NCBI RefSeq assembly: GCF_014904695.1
Contig: NZ_JACXXN010000001.1
Coordinates: 310,001 to 374,000 of the forward strand
DNA length: 64,000 nucleotides
Reading direction: 5' to 3'
From: Nostoc sp. MG11
GTDB lineage: Bacteria; Cyanobacteriota; Cyanobacteriia; Cyanobacteriales; Nostocaceae
The notes below the pieces were generated by a model. That model had not been told where the DNA came from and did not search any database. It saw only the letters and a list, made by a program, of their open reading frames with translations. A program made the translations under genes and the position numbers. Positions within the stretch are counted from its first letter, which is position 1; every line of letters starts with the position of its first letter. Shown here piece by piece: positions 1-8,573 of the stretch.

Positions 1-1349
1 ATTGCGTAGTTCCCGCGATTCAGTTTTGCGGATAGTGCGGATACCTAACACGTCTACAATAACTTGGTCGCCTACTTCGACATCGCGTAGGATTTTACAC
101 CGTGCTACTATCCCATTCGGAGTTTGGGTAATTGCGATCGCTCCATCCATGCGCTGATTTTCTACCTTCACCCACTGACCACGAATCCGTACTTCGGTGG
201 GATAAATTGTACTGACGTAGAAATCATCAGGAGCTACACCAGCTTGAATTACAGGCTCAAGTTTGGCATCTCGTTCATCTTCGGGTAAATTTACTGCACC
301 CAAGTCAATCAATCGCGAGATGATTTCTTCCATCACTTCATGCGATGGAGCTGACACCTTCACCTCGGCGGCTGAAGTACTTTGCCGTTGTTCTCCCAAG
401 TTGAAATTCAGGACTTGGAAACTTCCCCCAGCATCCACAATTAGATCCAAAGCACGGTTAATCAAACCAGCATCCAGCAAGTGTCCTTCCATCCGAATGA
501 CGCGGCTTTCTACCGAGACATTGGCATGAACTTCGTCCCTAACTGGTTCTGTCACCCGCAAGGTGAGGCATTTAGCCGCGCCACCAGCTTTGAGAAATTC
601 AGTCAACGGCGTTTCCATAACTTGGAAACCTATATCTGCAAGGCGTGCTTTCAAAGCATCACTCGCCTTGTTCATAATGATAATGCCGTCCACATTCACT
701 GCATTACAAGCAAAGTTGACTGCATCAGCTTCTTCAATTGCGATCCGCTTTTCTGGTGCGACTCGCATTTCGATTAAGCGATTGGAGTAAGAATCAAAAG
801 CGCCTGGATAGTAAAGTAAATAGCCGTTTGCTAGGGGACAAAAACAGGTATCTAGGTGATAGAAACGTTCATCTATCAGTCGCAGAGACAGCACCTCAAT
901 ATCCAGCCATTTGGCTAGATAAGGGTGAGAATCTAATTCTGAGCGGAAACCGTATCCTGCCCATAGCCAACGTCCTTCCCGATCTAGCAGTGCGTCGCCT
1001 GCTCCCTCAAAAGGCAGATCTTTAGGGAGTTCATGTACTGTGTAATTATTTGCTTCAAACCATTGTTTGAAGTAAGGTTCTTCTCCCTGACGTTCTTTGT
1101 GTAAAAAGCGACTTAGGACGACGTTCTTTCCCAGTACTAAGCCAGCGTTGGCGGTAAAAACTAAATCAGGCCAACCTTTCTGGGCTGTTACTAAATCTAC
1201 AATGGCGTGTTGCTTGAGGATGTAGTGTAGTCCTTGCCACTGTTCGACGGCGCGATCGCGCGATGACTTGTGAATATTCCCTTCCATCCAGGGATTAATT
1301 ACATAGTCCACATCGTAGTGGTCAGGAGGACACATTAAAAAGCGAATCA
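1..1349 (-). CDS. agrE: Bifunctional arginine dihydrolase / ornithine cyclodeaminase (AgrE/ArgZ type), 3' end beyond window
   Basis: The N-terminal ~449 residues are visible; the gene runs off the left edge, and full-length family members are about 700 residues. Residues 1-275 are an amidinotransferase-fold arginine dihydrolase domain with the catalytic Cys in a GGAAKC motif at residue 264. The following residues begin the LOR/SDH-type region that continues outside. In Anabaena, AgrE converts arginine to ornithine, CO2 and ammonia and then to proline. It is linked to breakdown of cyanophycin-derived arginine, a nitrogen reserve important in heterocysts. The start is the ATG at 1349, giving MTSLIRFLMCPPDHY. 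Family assignment rests on the Cys position and overall sequence; activity is inferred. Confidence 0.9.
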
Positions 1350-1622
1350 GGGAAGTCATAAAAATTTTACAAGCGTTTAGATGCTACAAGGTTATTTTGG
1401 ATACAGATTTTTGTTTTTCCAATTTGTAAAATCTGCTACTAAACCTCTACCTCTTGATAGTTGAAGGCTTTACAAAGGCTTCGTTCTTAATTCTATTACT
1501 GTTAAGAGACAAACTGAAGAGAAGAAATAAACTAGCTGGCGAAATGGCAAGAGGAGTAACAGGCATAGGCCTGAAAGTGCAATTTCGTGTTATTTTAATG
1601 CCGTTTAGTTTTCATAACTCTG

Positions 1623-2045
1623 ATGGCAAAGCTAACAATAACGATTGAAGATAACCCTAACCCAGAGGACATTCATACTGTTATCAGCCAGCTTGTAGAA
1701 TACAACAATAGTCAAGCAGAGAAAGATATATATCAGTCACTAGCTATCTTAATTCGAGATACTAACAGCACAATTGTTGCTGGTTTACTTGGCAAAACAC
1801 AATGGGGATGGCTATTCATTTCTCACCTTTGGGTTACAGAAGGGCTACGAGGTCAAGGATACGGACGCCAAATGGTGTTAAAAGCCGAAGAAGCAGCTAA
1901 ACAACGTGGTTGCTGTCAAGCTTACTTAGATACTTTCAGTTTCCAAGCATTGGGTTTCTACGAACGCCTAGACTATCAAATATTTGGTGTTCTGGAAGAC
2001 TTTCCTCCAGGGTATAAAAGGTATTTTTTACAGAAATCAATTTAA
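1623..2045 (+). CDS. GNAT family N-acetyltransferase
   Basis: A 140-residue protein, typical for a single-domain GNAT. The acetyl-CoA pyrophosphate-binding motif A is visible at residues 68-90, with RGQGYG at 76-81 matching the Q/R-x-x-G-x-G/A signature. It is followed by a C-terminal segment with ALGFYERLDY (109-118), the usual motif-B end of the fold. The substrate cannot be told; the family acetylates amines on small molecules or proteins. The start at 1623 has only a weak upstream Shine-Dalgarno. It stands alone between divergent agrE and a kinase-like gene. Confidence 0.8.
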   Translation: MAKLTITIEDNPNPEDIHTVISQLVEYNNSQAEKDIYQSLAILIRDTNSTIVAGLLGKTQWGWLFISHLWVTEGLRGQGYGRQMVLKAEEAAKQRGCCQAYLDTFSFQALGFYERLDYQIFGVLEDFPPGYKRYFLQKSI

Positions 2046-2082
2046 AAACCTTTCTTTTTAACTAGACATCCCCGGAAAAGAT

Positions 2083-2111
2083 GTAGAAACGTAGCAGTGC
2101 TACGTCTCTAC
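2083..2111. repeat. 29-bp dispersed palindrome, copy 1
   Basis: Two 14-bp arms (2083-2096 and 2098-2111) flank a single central base and pair with one mismatch. The arms carry the GTAGAAACGTAGCA / TGCTACGTCTCTAC pattern. The same 14-1-14 architecture recurs at 12868-12896 and 32010-32038. Such GTAGAGACGT palindromes are common dispersed intergenic repeats in Nostocales genomes. Confidence 0.8.
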
Positions 2112-2267
2112 AAGGATTTTGGGCAATGCATAATTAATTTCCAGAGATGTCTATTAGACATCATAATAAAAATTCCTCTTGCAAGATGTTGGGTAAGGGT
2201 TAAAGGGGAGCAACGCGAAAAAGTTGGTTTTCATGCGGTTTCTCATGCTCTGGCTGGATGGGAGAAA

Positions 2268-3419
2268 ATGGCTAAGAATCATATAGAACTTAGAAGGAAG
2301 AGATACTTCAAGCTCAGTTCACAAATCGCTCAGTTGGATAATGCACAATTGCGTTCTGTGCTTGACAATAGTGAGTCGCATGAGTCGAGTACGGGTTGGG
2401 GGATAAATCACGCTATAGTTGTTGGCCAATCCAAGGTCTTTGTCAAACGTGTTCCAGTTACGAACATCGAATTTGACAACCTGTTCTCCACCAGAAACCT
2501 CTATGACCTGCCGACTTACTGTAATTACGGCTTCGGTTCCACTGGTTTTGGGGTCTTCCGTAAACTCGTGACCCATATCAAGACAACCAACTGGGTATTA
2601 GAGGGGGCGTTCACGCAGTGTCTCTGTAAGAGAATCGCTACCTTCCCACTGATGTACCATTATCGGATTATTCCGTTCTTTGGGCAACGTGCGGATGTAG
2701 ATAGGTCGCGTCTAAAAGGTTATGTGGAGTACTGGGGCAATAGTGAGAACGCCGGGAATTATGTGTTAGATAGAGCGATCGCCAACTATGAGTTGGTTCT
2801 GTTCCTAGAGTACATACCGTATGTTCTGGAAACATGGTTGCGGGAAAACCCCAACAAACTTCAGAAACCCCTGGATGACTTACGCACGACGATTACCTTT
2901 TTGAGGGCGAAAGGAATCATCCACTTCGACGCACATTTTCGTAACATCCTCACCGACGGCGAACGGACATATTTGACCGATTTTGGTTTGGTGCTTGACA
3001 AGAGTTTTACGTTGACTAAAGATGAAGAGTCTTTCTTTAAGCAGAACACATTTTACGACTATGGAGAAGTCCTGCGGAATCTCGGTCATCTTATTAGCTG
3101 GTCGTATGATTTATGTTCGGAGAAGGATAAACGCAGGATTATGGAAAAATATGGCATAAAAGAAGGCTTAAAACCTTATGAAATACGGTTTATATTACTC
3201 GACAACATCGAGCAGATACATGCTGATGGGGTGATGAAGTTAGATGAGTTCTATGTTGACAGTATCGTCAAATACCGCAGCATCATTGCACTGATGCAAG
3301 ACTTCTTTTCTGAGATGTGGGGAAATAACAAGAAGGACACGAAACTTCCTCATGCAAGACTACGGCTGCTGCTCAAAGATACGGGGTTTCTTCCTAGCGC
3401 TAGATCCTACAGCGGATAG
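2268..3419 (+). CDS. Kinase-fold protein (uncharacterised phosphotransferase/protein kinase-like)
   Basis: The frame is open from 2097, but its first ~57 codons begin inside a palindromic repeat. The ATG at 2268 has GGGAG seven bases upstream and gives a clean 383-residue protein. Kinase hallmarks are visible: a VFVKRV segment with a candidate ATP-binding Lys, a catalytic loop HFDAHFRN at nt 2920-2943 (catalytic Asp, metal-binding Asn), and a DFG about 15 residues later. The catalytic loop HxDxHxxN differs from the HRDxKxxN of Hanks kinases and is closer to APH/lipopolysaccharide-kinase-like folds. No membrane segment is seen. It ends 45 bp from the convergent STAND gene. Substrate unknown; from memory, similar proteins occur sporadically in actinobacteria. 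Confidence 0.65.
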   Translation: MAKNHIELRRKRYFKLSSQIAQLDNAQLRSVLDNSESHESSTGWGINHAIVVGQSKVFVKRVPVTNIEFDNLFSTRNLYDLPTYCNYGFGSTGFGVFRKLVTHIKTTNWVLEGAFTQCLCKRIATFPLMYHYRIIPFFGQRADVDRSRLKGYVEYWGNSENAGNYVLDRAIANYELVLFLEYIPYVLETWLRENPNKLQKPLDDLRTTITFLRAKGIIHFDAHFRNILTDGERTYLTDFGLVLDKSFTLTKDEESFFKQNTFYDYGEVLRNLGHLISWSYDLCSEKDKRRIMEKYGIKEGLKPYEIRFILLDNIEQIHADGVMKLDEFYVDSIVKYRSIIALMQDFFSEMWGNNKKDTKLPHARLRLLLKDTGFLPSARSYSG

Positions 3420-3464
3420 TTGCCCTATTTTCAAGTCTTCCAAGCTCTTTAGCTTCCGAATCTA

Positions 3465-6400
3465 TTATCTGCTTGGGCATAACGCGCGATCGCTTTTTGT
3501 CACCTTTGGATTTGTCTGCAAATATTCTTGTAATAAATTACAACCTCGTGCTAGTAAATTTCCTAGCTTGAGATCTGCCAAATTCTGGAAAATCACCGTA
3601 CCTTTGCCACTACCCACGGCTAAAGTTTTGCCATCATGGCTAAAACTGACACTAGTTAACTCACCTTTATCACCTTTCAAAGCAATCAGTAACGTCCCTT
3701 GGCGGTTCCAAAGCTTCACTTTGTCATCACTGCTAGCGACCAAAGTCTTACCATCAGGGCTGAAACTGACACCGATAAAACTATCACCATCGCCCGCGAG
3801 ATTGCTTAACAGTTGACCGTCCCGACGCCAGAGTTTCACCAGGCTATCAGTACTAACTGAGGCAATAGTTTGACTATCAGGCGACCATGCTACCCCATTA
3901 ACCCGACGGCTATGACCAGTTAAAGTATGTAGAAGTTTACCTTCACGATTCCACAGCTTAACTGTTTTGTCATCGCTAGCTGATGCTAGCAACTTGCCAT
4001 CAGGGCTGAAGCTTACCCAATTCACTGCATCTTTATGAGCTTGCAAGGTATTGAGCAGTTTACCGTTTTGGTTCCAAAGCTTGACTGTTTTATCTTTACT
4101 AGCTGAGGCAATGGTCTGACCATCAGGCGACCATGCTACACCCAAGACCGCATCATTATGACTTTTGAGAGTATTGAGTAGTTTACCTTTTTGGTTCCAA
4201 AGCTTGACTGTTTTATCTTTGCTAGCCGAAGCGGCGATCGCCTGACCATTAGGGCTAAAACTAACGCCCCAAACTTCACCCTGATGACCCTTTAAGGTGT
4301 TGAGCAGTTTACCGTTGCGATTCCAAAGTTTTACCGTTTTGTCTCGACTTGCTGCGGCTAAGATGCGATCGTCAGGACTAAAACTGATGCTAGTTACCCA
4401 ATCATCATTATTAGCTCTTGGTCGCAGTAACACATCGTCCCAACGCCAGAGTTTAATAGTTTTGTCTCGACCGGCAGAAGCCAGAGTGTAACCATCAGGG
4501 CTAAAACTGACGCTATTAACCCAATTATTATGTCCCCGCAGAGTTCCTTGCAGCACACCCTCAGAACTCCAGAGTTTGAGTGTTTCGTCGGTACTTGCTG
4601 AAGCGATCGTATTACCATCGCGGCTAAAAGCCACACTGGTGACACCAGCACTGTGTCCCGACAAAGTTCTCAATAGCTTACCTTCTAGATTCCACAATTT
4701 GATAGTTTGATCCAAACTAGCGGAAGCAATTGTTTTACCATCAGGTGACCACGCTACACCTTTAACTGCATCGTCGTGTCCTTGTAAGGTTTTAAGCAAT
4801 TTACCATCCCGACTCCACAGTTTTACCGTTTTGTCGGTACTCCCCGAAGCAATAATTTGACCATCAGGCGACCAAGCTACACCCAATACTGCATAACCAT
4901 GATCCTGTAGGGTTTTGAGCAATTTACCGTCTTGACTCCACAGTTTCACCGTCTTGTCAGTACTCGCCGAAGCAATAATCTGACCATCAGGGCTGAAACT
5001 GACACTATTCACTACAGCCTCATGCCCTGGTAAGGTTTTGAGTACTTGACCTTCTCGACTCCAAAGTTTCACCGTTTTGTCTTGACTAGCAGAAGCAATG
5101 ATTTGACCATCAGGGCTGAAACTGACGCTGTTAACTACATCTTCATGACCCGTTAACGTTTTGACTAAACTACCATCAAGACGCCAGAGTTTAATTGTAC
5201 TATCGGCACTGGCCGAGGCAATTAAAGAGCGATCGGGGCTGAATGTGGCGCTATTCACTCCAGACACATGTCCCTCTAAGCGGTTATACTCTCTCACCGC
5301 ATAAACTGACTGGTATAAAGCCGTTTGTACCTGTTCTCTTGTATAAGAATCTACCCAGACTGTATGTTGCAGTTTTCTCCCTGCTTTTAAAGCTTCCTTT
5401 AAGCTATCGACACCTTTTTGTGACGCAAAAAGGGCTTCGCTAGATGCGCTGAGGGTTTTAATCTCGCTATCTACTGCTGTGACTATGGAAACACTTAACC
5501 CCAATATGGCTAGGACGGAAGCAGTTAAGGCGATTTTTAAAGAACGATTTAATTGAACTTCACTGAGTCTTTGTTTCTCTTGACTTTCAGCTAGTTGAGT
5601 TGTTAATTCTTTTTCTTTTAATTCGGCTCGCAATTGCTCAATTTCTAACTGACTCAATTCTTCTCGCTTGCGTAGCTCCCGTAATTCTGTTAATAAATCT
5701 AATCCCTGTTGGGGGTGAGTATCTATTAGTTTAGCTTGCTGCTTTTTTTGTCTGAGTTCACTTTTTAGTCGCTCAATCTCAGATTGACTTTGTTCTACTT
5801 TGTAGCGTAACTGATTAAGTTGTACCTGCAAGCTTGATTCTTGTTGTTGCAAGTAACGAATCAAGTCTACTAAATAATCATGAATCAGTTGATAACGTTC
5901 GGGAACATCGGGAAAGAGAACCACTAACCCAGAGCGCACTAAAATATCTAATACCAACTCTAATTTACCAGAATCTTCTAACTCTGACAGTTGTGCTGCT
6001 AACTCCGCACGAGTTTTAAAAGGTCGTTGGTTGCTTTCATCTGTTAATAAGTACAAAACGAGTAAAGCGGCCCGTTCATTTTCTGGGCCGCAGTCTCTAA
6101 TAAGTTCTTTAATATATCGCTCAATTAGTTTGTTGGGTCTATATGGCTGATATTCTTCTAACTTGGTAATTCGCTCATCTTGGATTTGCGCTCCGACGAC
6201 TTGTAATTCAATGGGGCGGACTTCGCCAAATTCTGTAGATAAATCCTCAACCAAAGCATCAATTAAAGCAGGCTCTAAATTAAACTGAGAACGCTCTGTT
6301 AACTTGCGAATAATGACTTTAGCATATTCTGGCGAAAAATTATTTAGCTGATAACGGATATGTTTATCGAGAATATTATTATTAATTGCTTCCAGTGCCG

Positions 6401-8573
6401 AGAGATGTTTAAACTCTAACAAACGATGTAAATAATCTTCTCGCAAGGAGAGGATAACTTTAACAAAAGGTATTTTAAGGCAGTAACTAATAAATCTATC
6501 AAATTCCTGTTTTTGATTGCGATCGCTATAACCAAAGAAAAATTCTTCAAACTGGTCAAAAATCAAAACTGTGATCAGATGGTCATCAGCGTTTTCGCGT
6601 AATTGCTGCAAAATATTAGCGATCGCAACGCACACAGTTGAGTCTGGTAAAGCTGGCGATTCAATGACTGCTTCTCCTTTGATGTGAGTCATCGCCTCAC
6701 TTAAAGATTTCCCTAATTCCTGTACCCAATTGGTATAAACTTGCAGTACAACAGGCACGGCTATTTGATCACCAATTGCGCGATTTTGCAATGCTGGAAC
6801 TAAGCCCGCAGTCACAGTAGAACTCTTACCTACTCCCGACTGACCATGAATCACCGTCAGCTTTTGATCAGCACGGCTAATTCTGCCAATTAAGTTATTA
6901 ATATCTCGCTCACGACCAGAAGCGGCAATTTCTAAGGCAAGGCTGCTATTCCCAGAAGATGACATCAATGCTGGATTTGTCGCCTGTCTTTGAGGTTGCA
7001 AACGACCTGCACCAATGAAAGCCCGAAAACCATATTGCTGCTCAACAGAACGTCGTTTTTGTCGAATGCAATAAGCTTCTAAATACCGACCTTCTTCAAA
7101 ATAAAGCGATCGCAACCTCCGCAATAGTCGAATATAACGATGGGCATCGTATTGAGGTGCGCTACTTTCTAAAGCTTCTGGAAGTTCTTTTGTCGCTTTT
7201 TCCAGATATTCACCAGCGACTTCTTGCTCACCTAAATTTCGCTGTGCCTTCGCTAAAACTAAATAATAAATTTGCCCCAAAAGCAATGGGAATAAGCAGT
7301 TATAAGGATCACTATGCTTTTGTGACTCAGCTAATTTCAATAGTGATACATGTGCCAATATACTCGCCTGTCCCCACCGTGACTGCTGCACAGCCACCTG
7401 TGCAAGTAAACCGTAGTCACAAGCAAGTTGGATTTGACTACCGTAAGTTTGATGCAACTCCAGAGACTTTTGGGCAACAGTTTGCAATTCTTCCCACTCT
7501 TGCAGATGTTGCAAAACTTCAGCGAGTTGACCAATAAACTCAGCAACTATATCTGGACGCCCAGCCACCTGCAAAATATCTAAGCATTGCTGAAAATAAG
7601 ATTTAGCATCAGACCAATAGCGGCGGTTTTCTGCCTGATTTTGCTCTGCTAAGCGGCAATAACATAGCCCAATATAAAAGAGTAACACTCCCTGTCGCAG
7701 CAGATGGGAAGATGAGGGAGCAGGGGGAGCAGGGGGAGCAGGGGAGGAAAATACTCTCTCATTCTCCTTATTCCCATGATTTGCGTCTCCTACTTTCTCC
7801 GCCTCCTGCTGCCAAAACTGCAAGCTTTGCTGAAAATGGCTTAAAGCCGTATCGATTCGGTCACTAACATAATCATCTAGACCGAAAACAAATTCTAAAC
7901 TAGCGTGTAATTCTGGCTCTAGGCTGATACCACGATTTTGTAACTCTCTAATGGCAAAGTGGAGTTCATAGCTATGTTCCCAAGCTTGCTCCAAAGTAGA
8001 ATAATGGTCTGCAACTTTAGATTCTTGGTGTTTTGCAGGATCACTGTGCAAAACTGTGGCGAACAAAGAGTCAGTTTCTTGTTGCAGAAATTGCAGCAAC
8101 TCCGAGGTGGTCATTTCAAACCGAATCGGTGTAGCCGCCCAACTAGCAAAATCTGGTGCTAAACGTACTACCTTTTGCAATACTTCGTCATTCACCCACA
8201 AAATCATCGGAAATGGGTGACGTTTGCGAAATTCATCGCGGATATGATTGATTGACCTCAGTAAGTCATCAATTCCATCTACTGAATCTAAACCCAAAAC
8301 CATCAATGCCGATGGCTGCTGCTCTGTAAGTTGTAAATGGATAGCTGTGTAAAGACTTCTGACATTGTGGGGCAGGACTACCTTTTGAATCTGGTACGCT
8401 CCTAAAGAAAGTTCATCGAATCGTTGCAACACGCTCTCTTGTAAGACTTTATAGTTACAGCACACCAAAACTACGGAGAATTGACCGCTAGAAAGAGCAA
8501 CAGCCCTTCCCAAACTCCGTAAAGCACGCTCGTTAGTTGCTTTTACATCAGCTTGTGGGTGTCGTTCAACCAT
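3465..8573 (-). CDS. STAND NTPase with STAND-like N-terminal region, helical repeats, membrane helix and 14 WD40 repeats
   Basis: This giant 1702-residue protein reads in order as follows. Residues 1-180 are an alpha/beta region without a Walker A motif, ending in LWVNDEVLQKVVRLAPDFASW, a pattern I associate with inactive STAND-like domains. Residues 190-510 are TPR-like helical repeats. Residues 545-905 are an active-looking NTPase with P-loop GQSGVGKSS (577-585), Walker B VLIFDQFEEF (669-678) and a winged-helix-like tail. Residues 907-1008 are a coiled coil. One hydrophobic helix lies at about 1012-1033. Residues 1100-1660 hold 14 WD40 repeats. STAND proteins act as nucleotide-dependent switches that oligomerise after ligand sensing; here the propellers would be the sensor. 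The upstream ATPase gene overlaps its start by 31 bp, indicating coupled translation. No effector enzyme domain is visible. Its function is not known. Confidence 0.85.
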   Translation of the reverse strand: MVERHPQADVKATNERALRSLGRAVALSSGQFSVVLVCCNYKVLQESVLQRFDELSLGAYQIQKVVLPHNVRSLYTAIHLQLTEQQPSALMVLGLDSVDGIDDLLRSINHIRDEFRKRHPFPMILWVNDEVLQKVVRLAPDFASWAATPIRFEMTTSELLQFLQQETDSLFATVLHSDPAKHQESKVADHYSTLEQAWEHSYELHFAIRELQNRGISLEPELHASLEFVFGLDDYVSDRIDTALSHFQQSLQFWQQEAEKVGDANHGNKENERVFSSPAPPAPPAPSSSHLLRQGVLLFYIGLCYCRLAEQNQAENRRYWSDAKSYFQQCLDILQVAGRPDIVAEFIGQLAEVLQHLQEWEELQTVAQKSLELHQTYGSQIQLACDYGLLAQVAVQQSRWGQASILAHVSLLKLAESQKHSDPYNCLFPLLLGQIYYLVLAKAQRNLGEQEVAGEYLEKATKELPEALESSAPQYDAHRYIRLLRRLRSLYFEEGRYLEAYCIRQKRRSVEQQYGFRAFIGAGRLQPQRQATNPALMSSSGNSSLALEIAASGRERDINNLIGRISRADQKLTVIHGQSGVGKSSTVTAGLVPALQNRAIGDQIAVPVVLQVYTNWVQELGKSLSEAMTHIKGEAVIESPALPDSTVCVAIANILQQLRENADDHLITVLIFDQFEEFFFGYSDRNQKQEFDRFISYCLKIPFVKVILSLREDYLHRLLEFKHLSALEAINNNILDKHIRYQLNNFSPEYAKVIIRKLTERSQFNLEPALIDALVEDLSTEFGEVRPIELQVVGAQIQDERITKLEEYQPYRPNKLIERYIKELIRDCGPENERAALLVLYLLTDESNQRPFKTRAELAAQLSELEDSGKLELVLDILVRSGLVVLFPDVPERYQLIHDYLVDLIRYLQQQESSLQVQLNQLRYKVEQSQSEIERLKSELRQKKQQAKLIDTHPQQGLDLLTELRELRKREELSQLEIEQLRAELKEKELTTQLAESQEKQRLSEVQLNRSLKIALTASVLAILGLSVSIVTAVDSEIKTLSASSEALFASQKGVDSLKEALKAGRKLQHTVWVDSYTREQVQTALYQSVYAVREYNRLEGHVSGVNSATFSPDRSLIASASADSTIKLWRLDGSLVKTLTGHEDVVNSVSFSPDGQIIASASQDKTVKLWSREGQVLKTLPGHEAVVNSVSFSPDGQIIASASTDKTVKLWSQDGKLLKTLQDHGYAVLGVAWSPDGQIIASGSTDKTVKLWSRDGKLLKTLQGHDDAVKGVAWSPDGKTIASASLDQTIKLWNLEGKLLRTLSGHSAGVTSVAFSRDGNTIASASTDETLKLWSSEGVLQGTLRGHNNWVNSVSFSPDGYTLASAGRDKTIKLWRWDDVLLRPRANNDDWVTSISFSPDDRILAAASRDKTVKLWNRNGKLLNTLKGHQGEVWGVSFSPNGQAIAASASKDKTVKLWNQKGKLLNTLKSHNDAVLGVAWSPDGQTIASASKDKTVKLWNQNGKLLNTLQAHKDAVNWVSFSPDGKLLASASDDKTVKLWNREGKLLHTLTGHSRRVNGVAWSPDSQTIASVSTDSLVKLWRRDGQLLSNLAGDGDSFIGVSFSPDGKTLVASSDDKVKLWNRQGTLLIALKGDKGELTSVSFSHDGKTLAVGSGKGTVIFQNLADLKLGNLLARGCNLLQEYLQTNPKVTKSDRALCPSR
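3600..5285 (-). repeat. Fourteen tandem WD40 repeat units in the STAND gene
   Basis: Units of about 123 bp encode D(K)TVKLW...L.GH..V..V.FSPDG.. blades. Fourteen KLW-type blade ends can be counted, the last being degenerate (TVIFQNL). That fits two seven-bladed propellers. The eighth unit's start (RPRANNDDW) has lost the usual GH dipeptide and probably marks the junction between propellers. Neighbouring units are very similar at both DNA and protein level. Confidence 0.85.
7717..7743. repeat. Triple 9-bp tandem repeat inside the STAND coding sequence
   Basis: Three exact copies of GGAGCAGGG (plus-strand reading) lie within the helical-repeat region. Being a multiple of three, they keep the frame and encode the Pro/Ala-rich stretch SSPAPPAPPAPSSS at residues 276-289. 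This type of short GC-rich repeat is usually intergenic in Nostoc relatives. Confidence 0.8.

Noticed and set aside
1454-1648. 64-codon plus-strand frame between agrE and the GNAT gene
   Set aside because: No ribosome binding site, overlaps the GNAT start, and no protein-like features.
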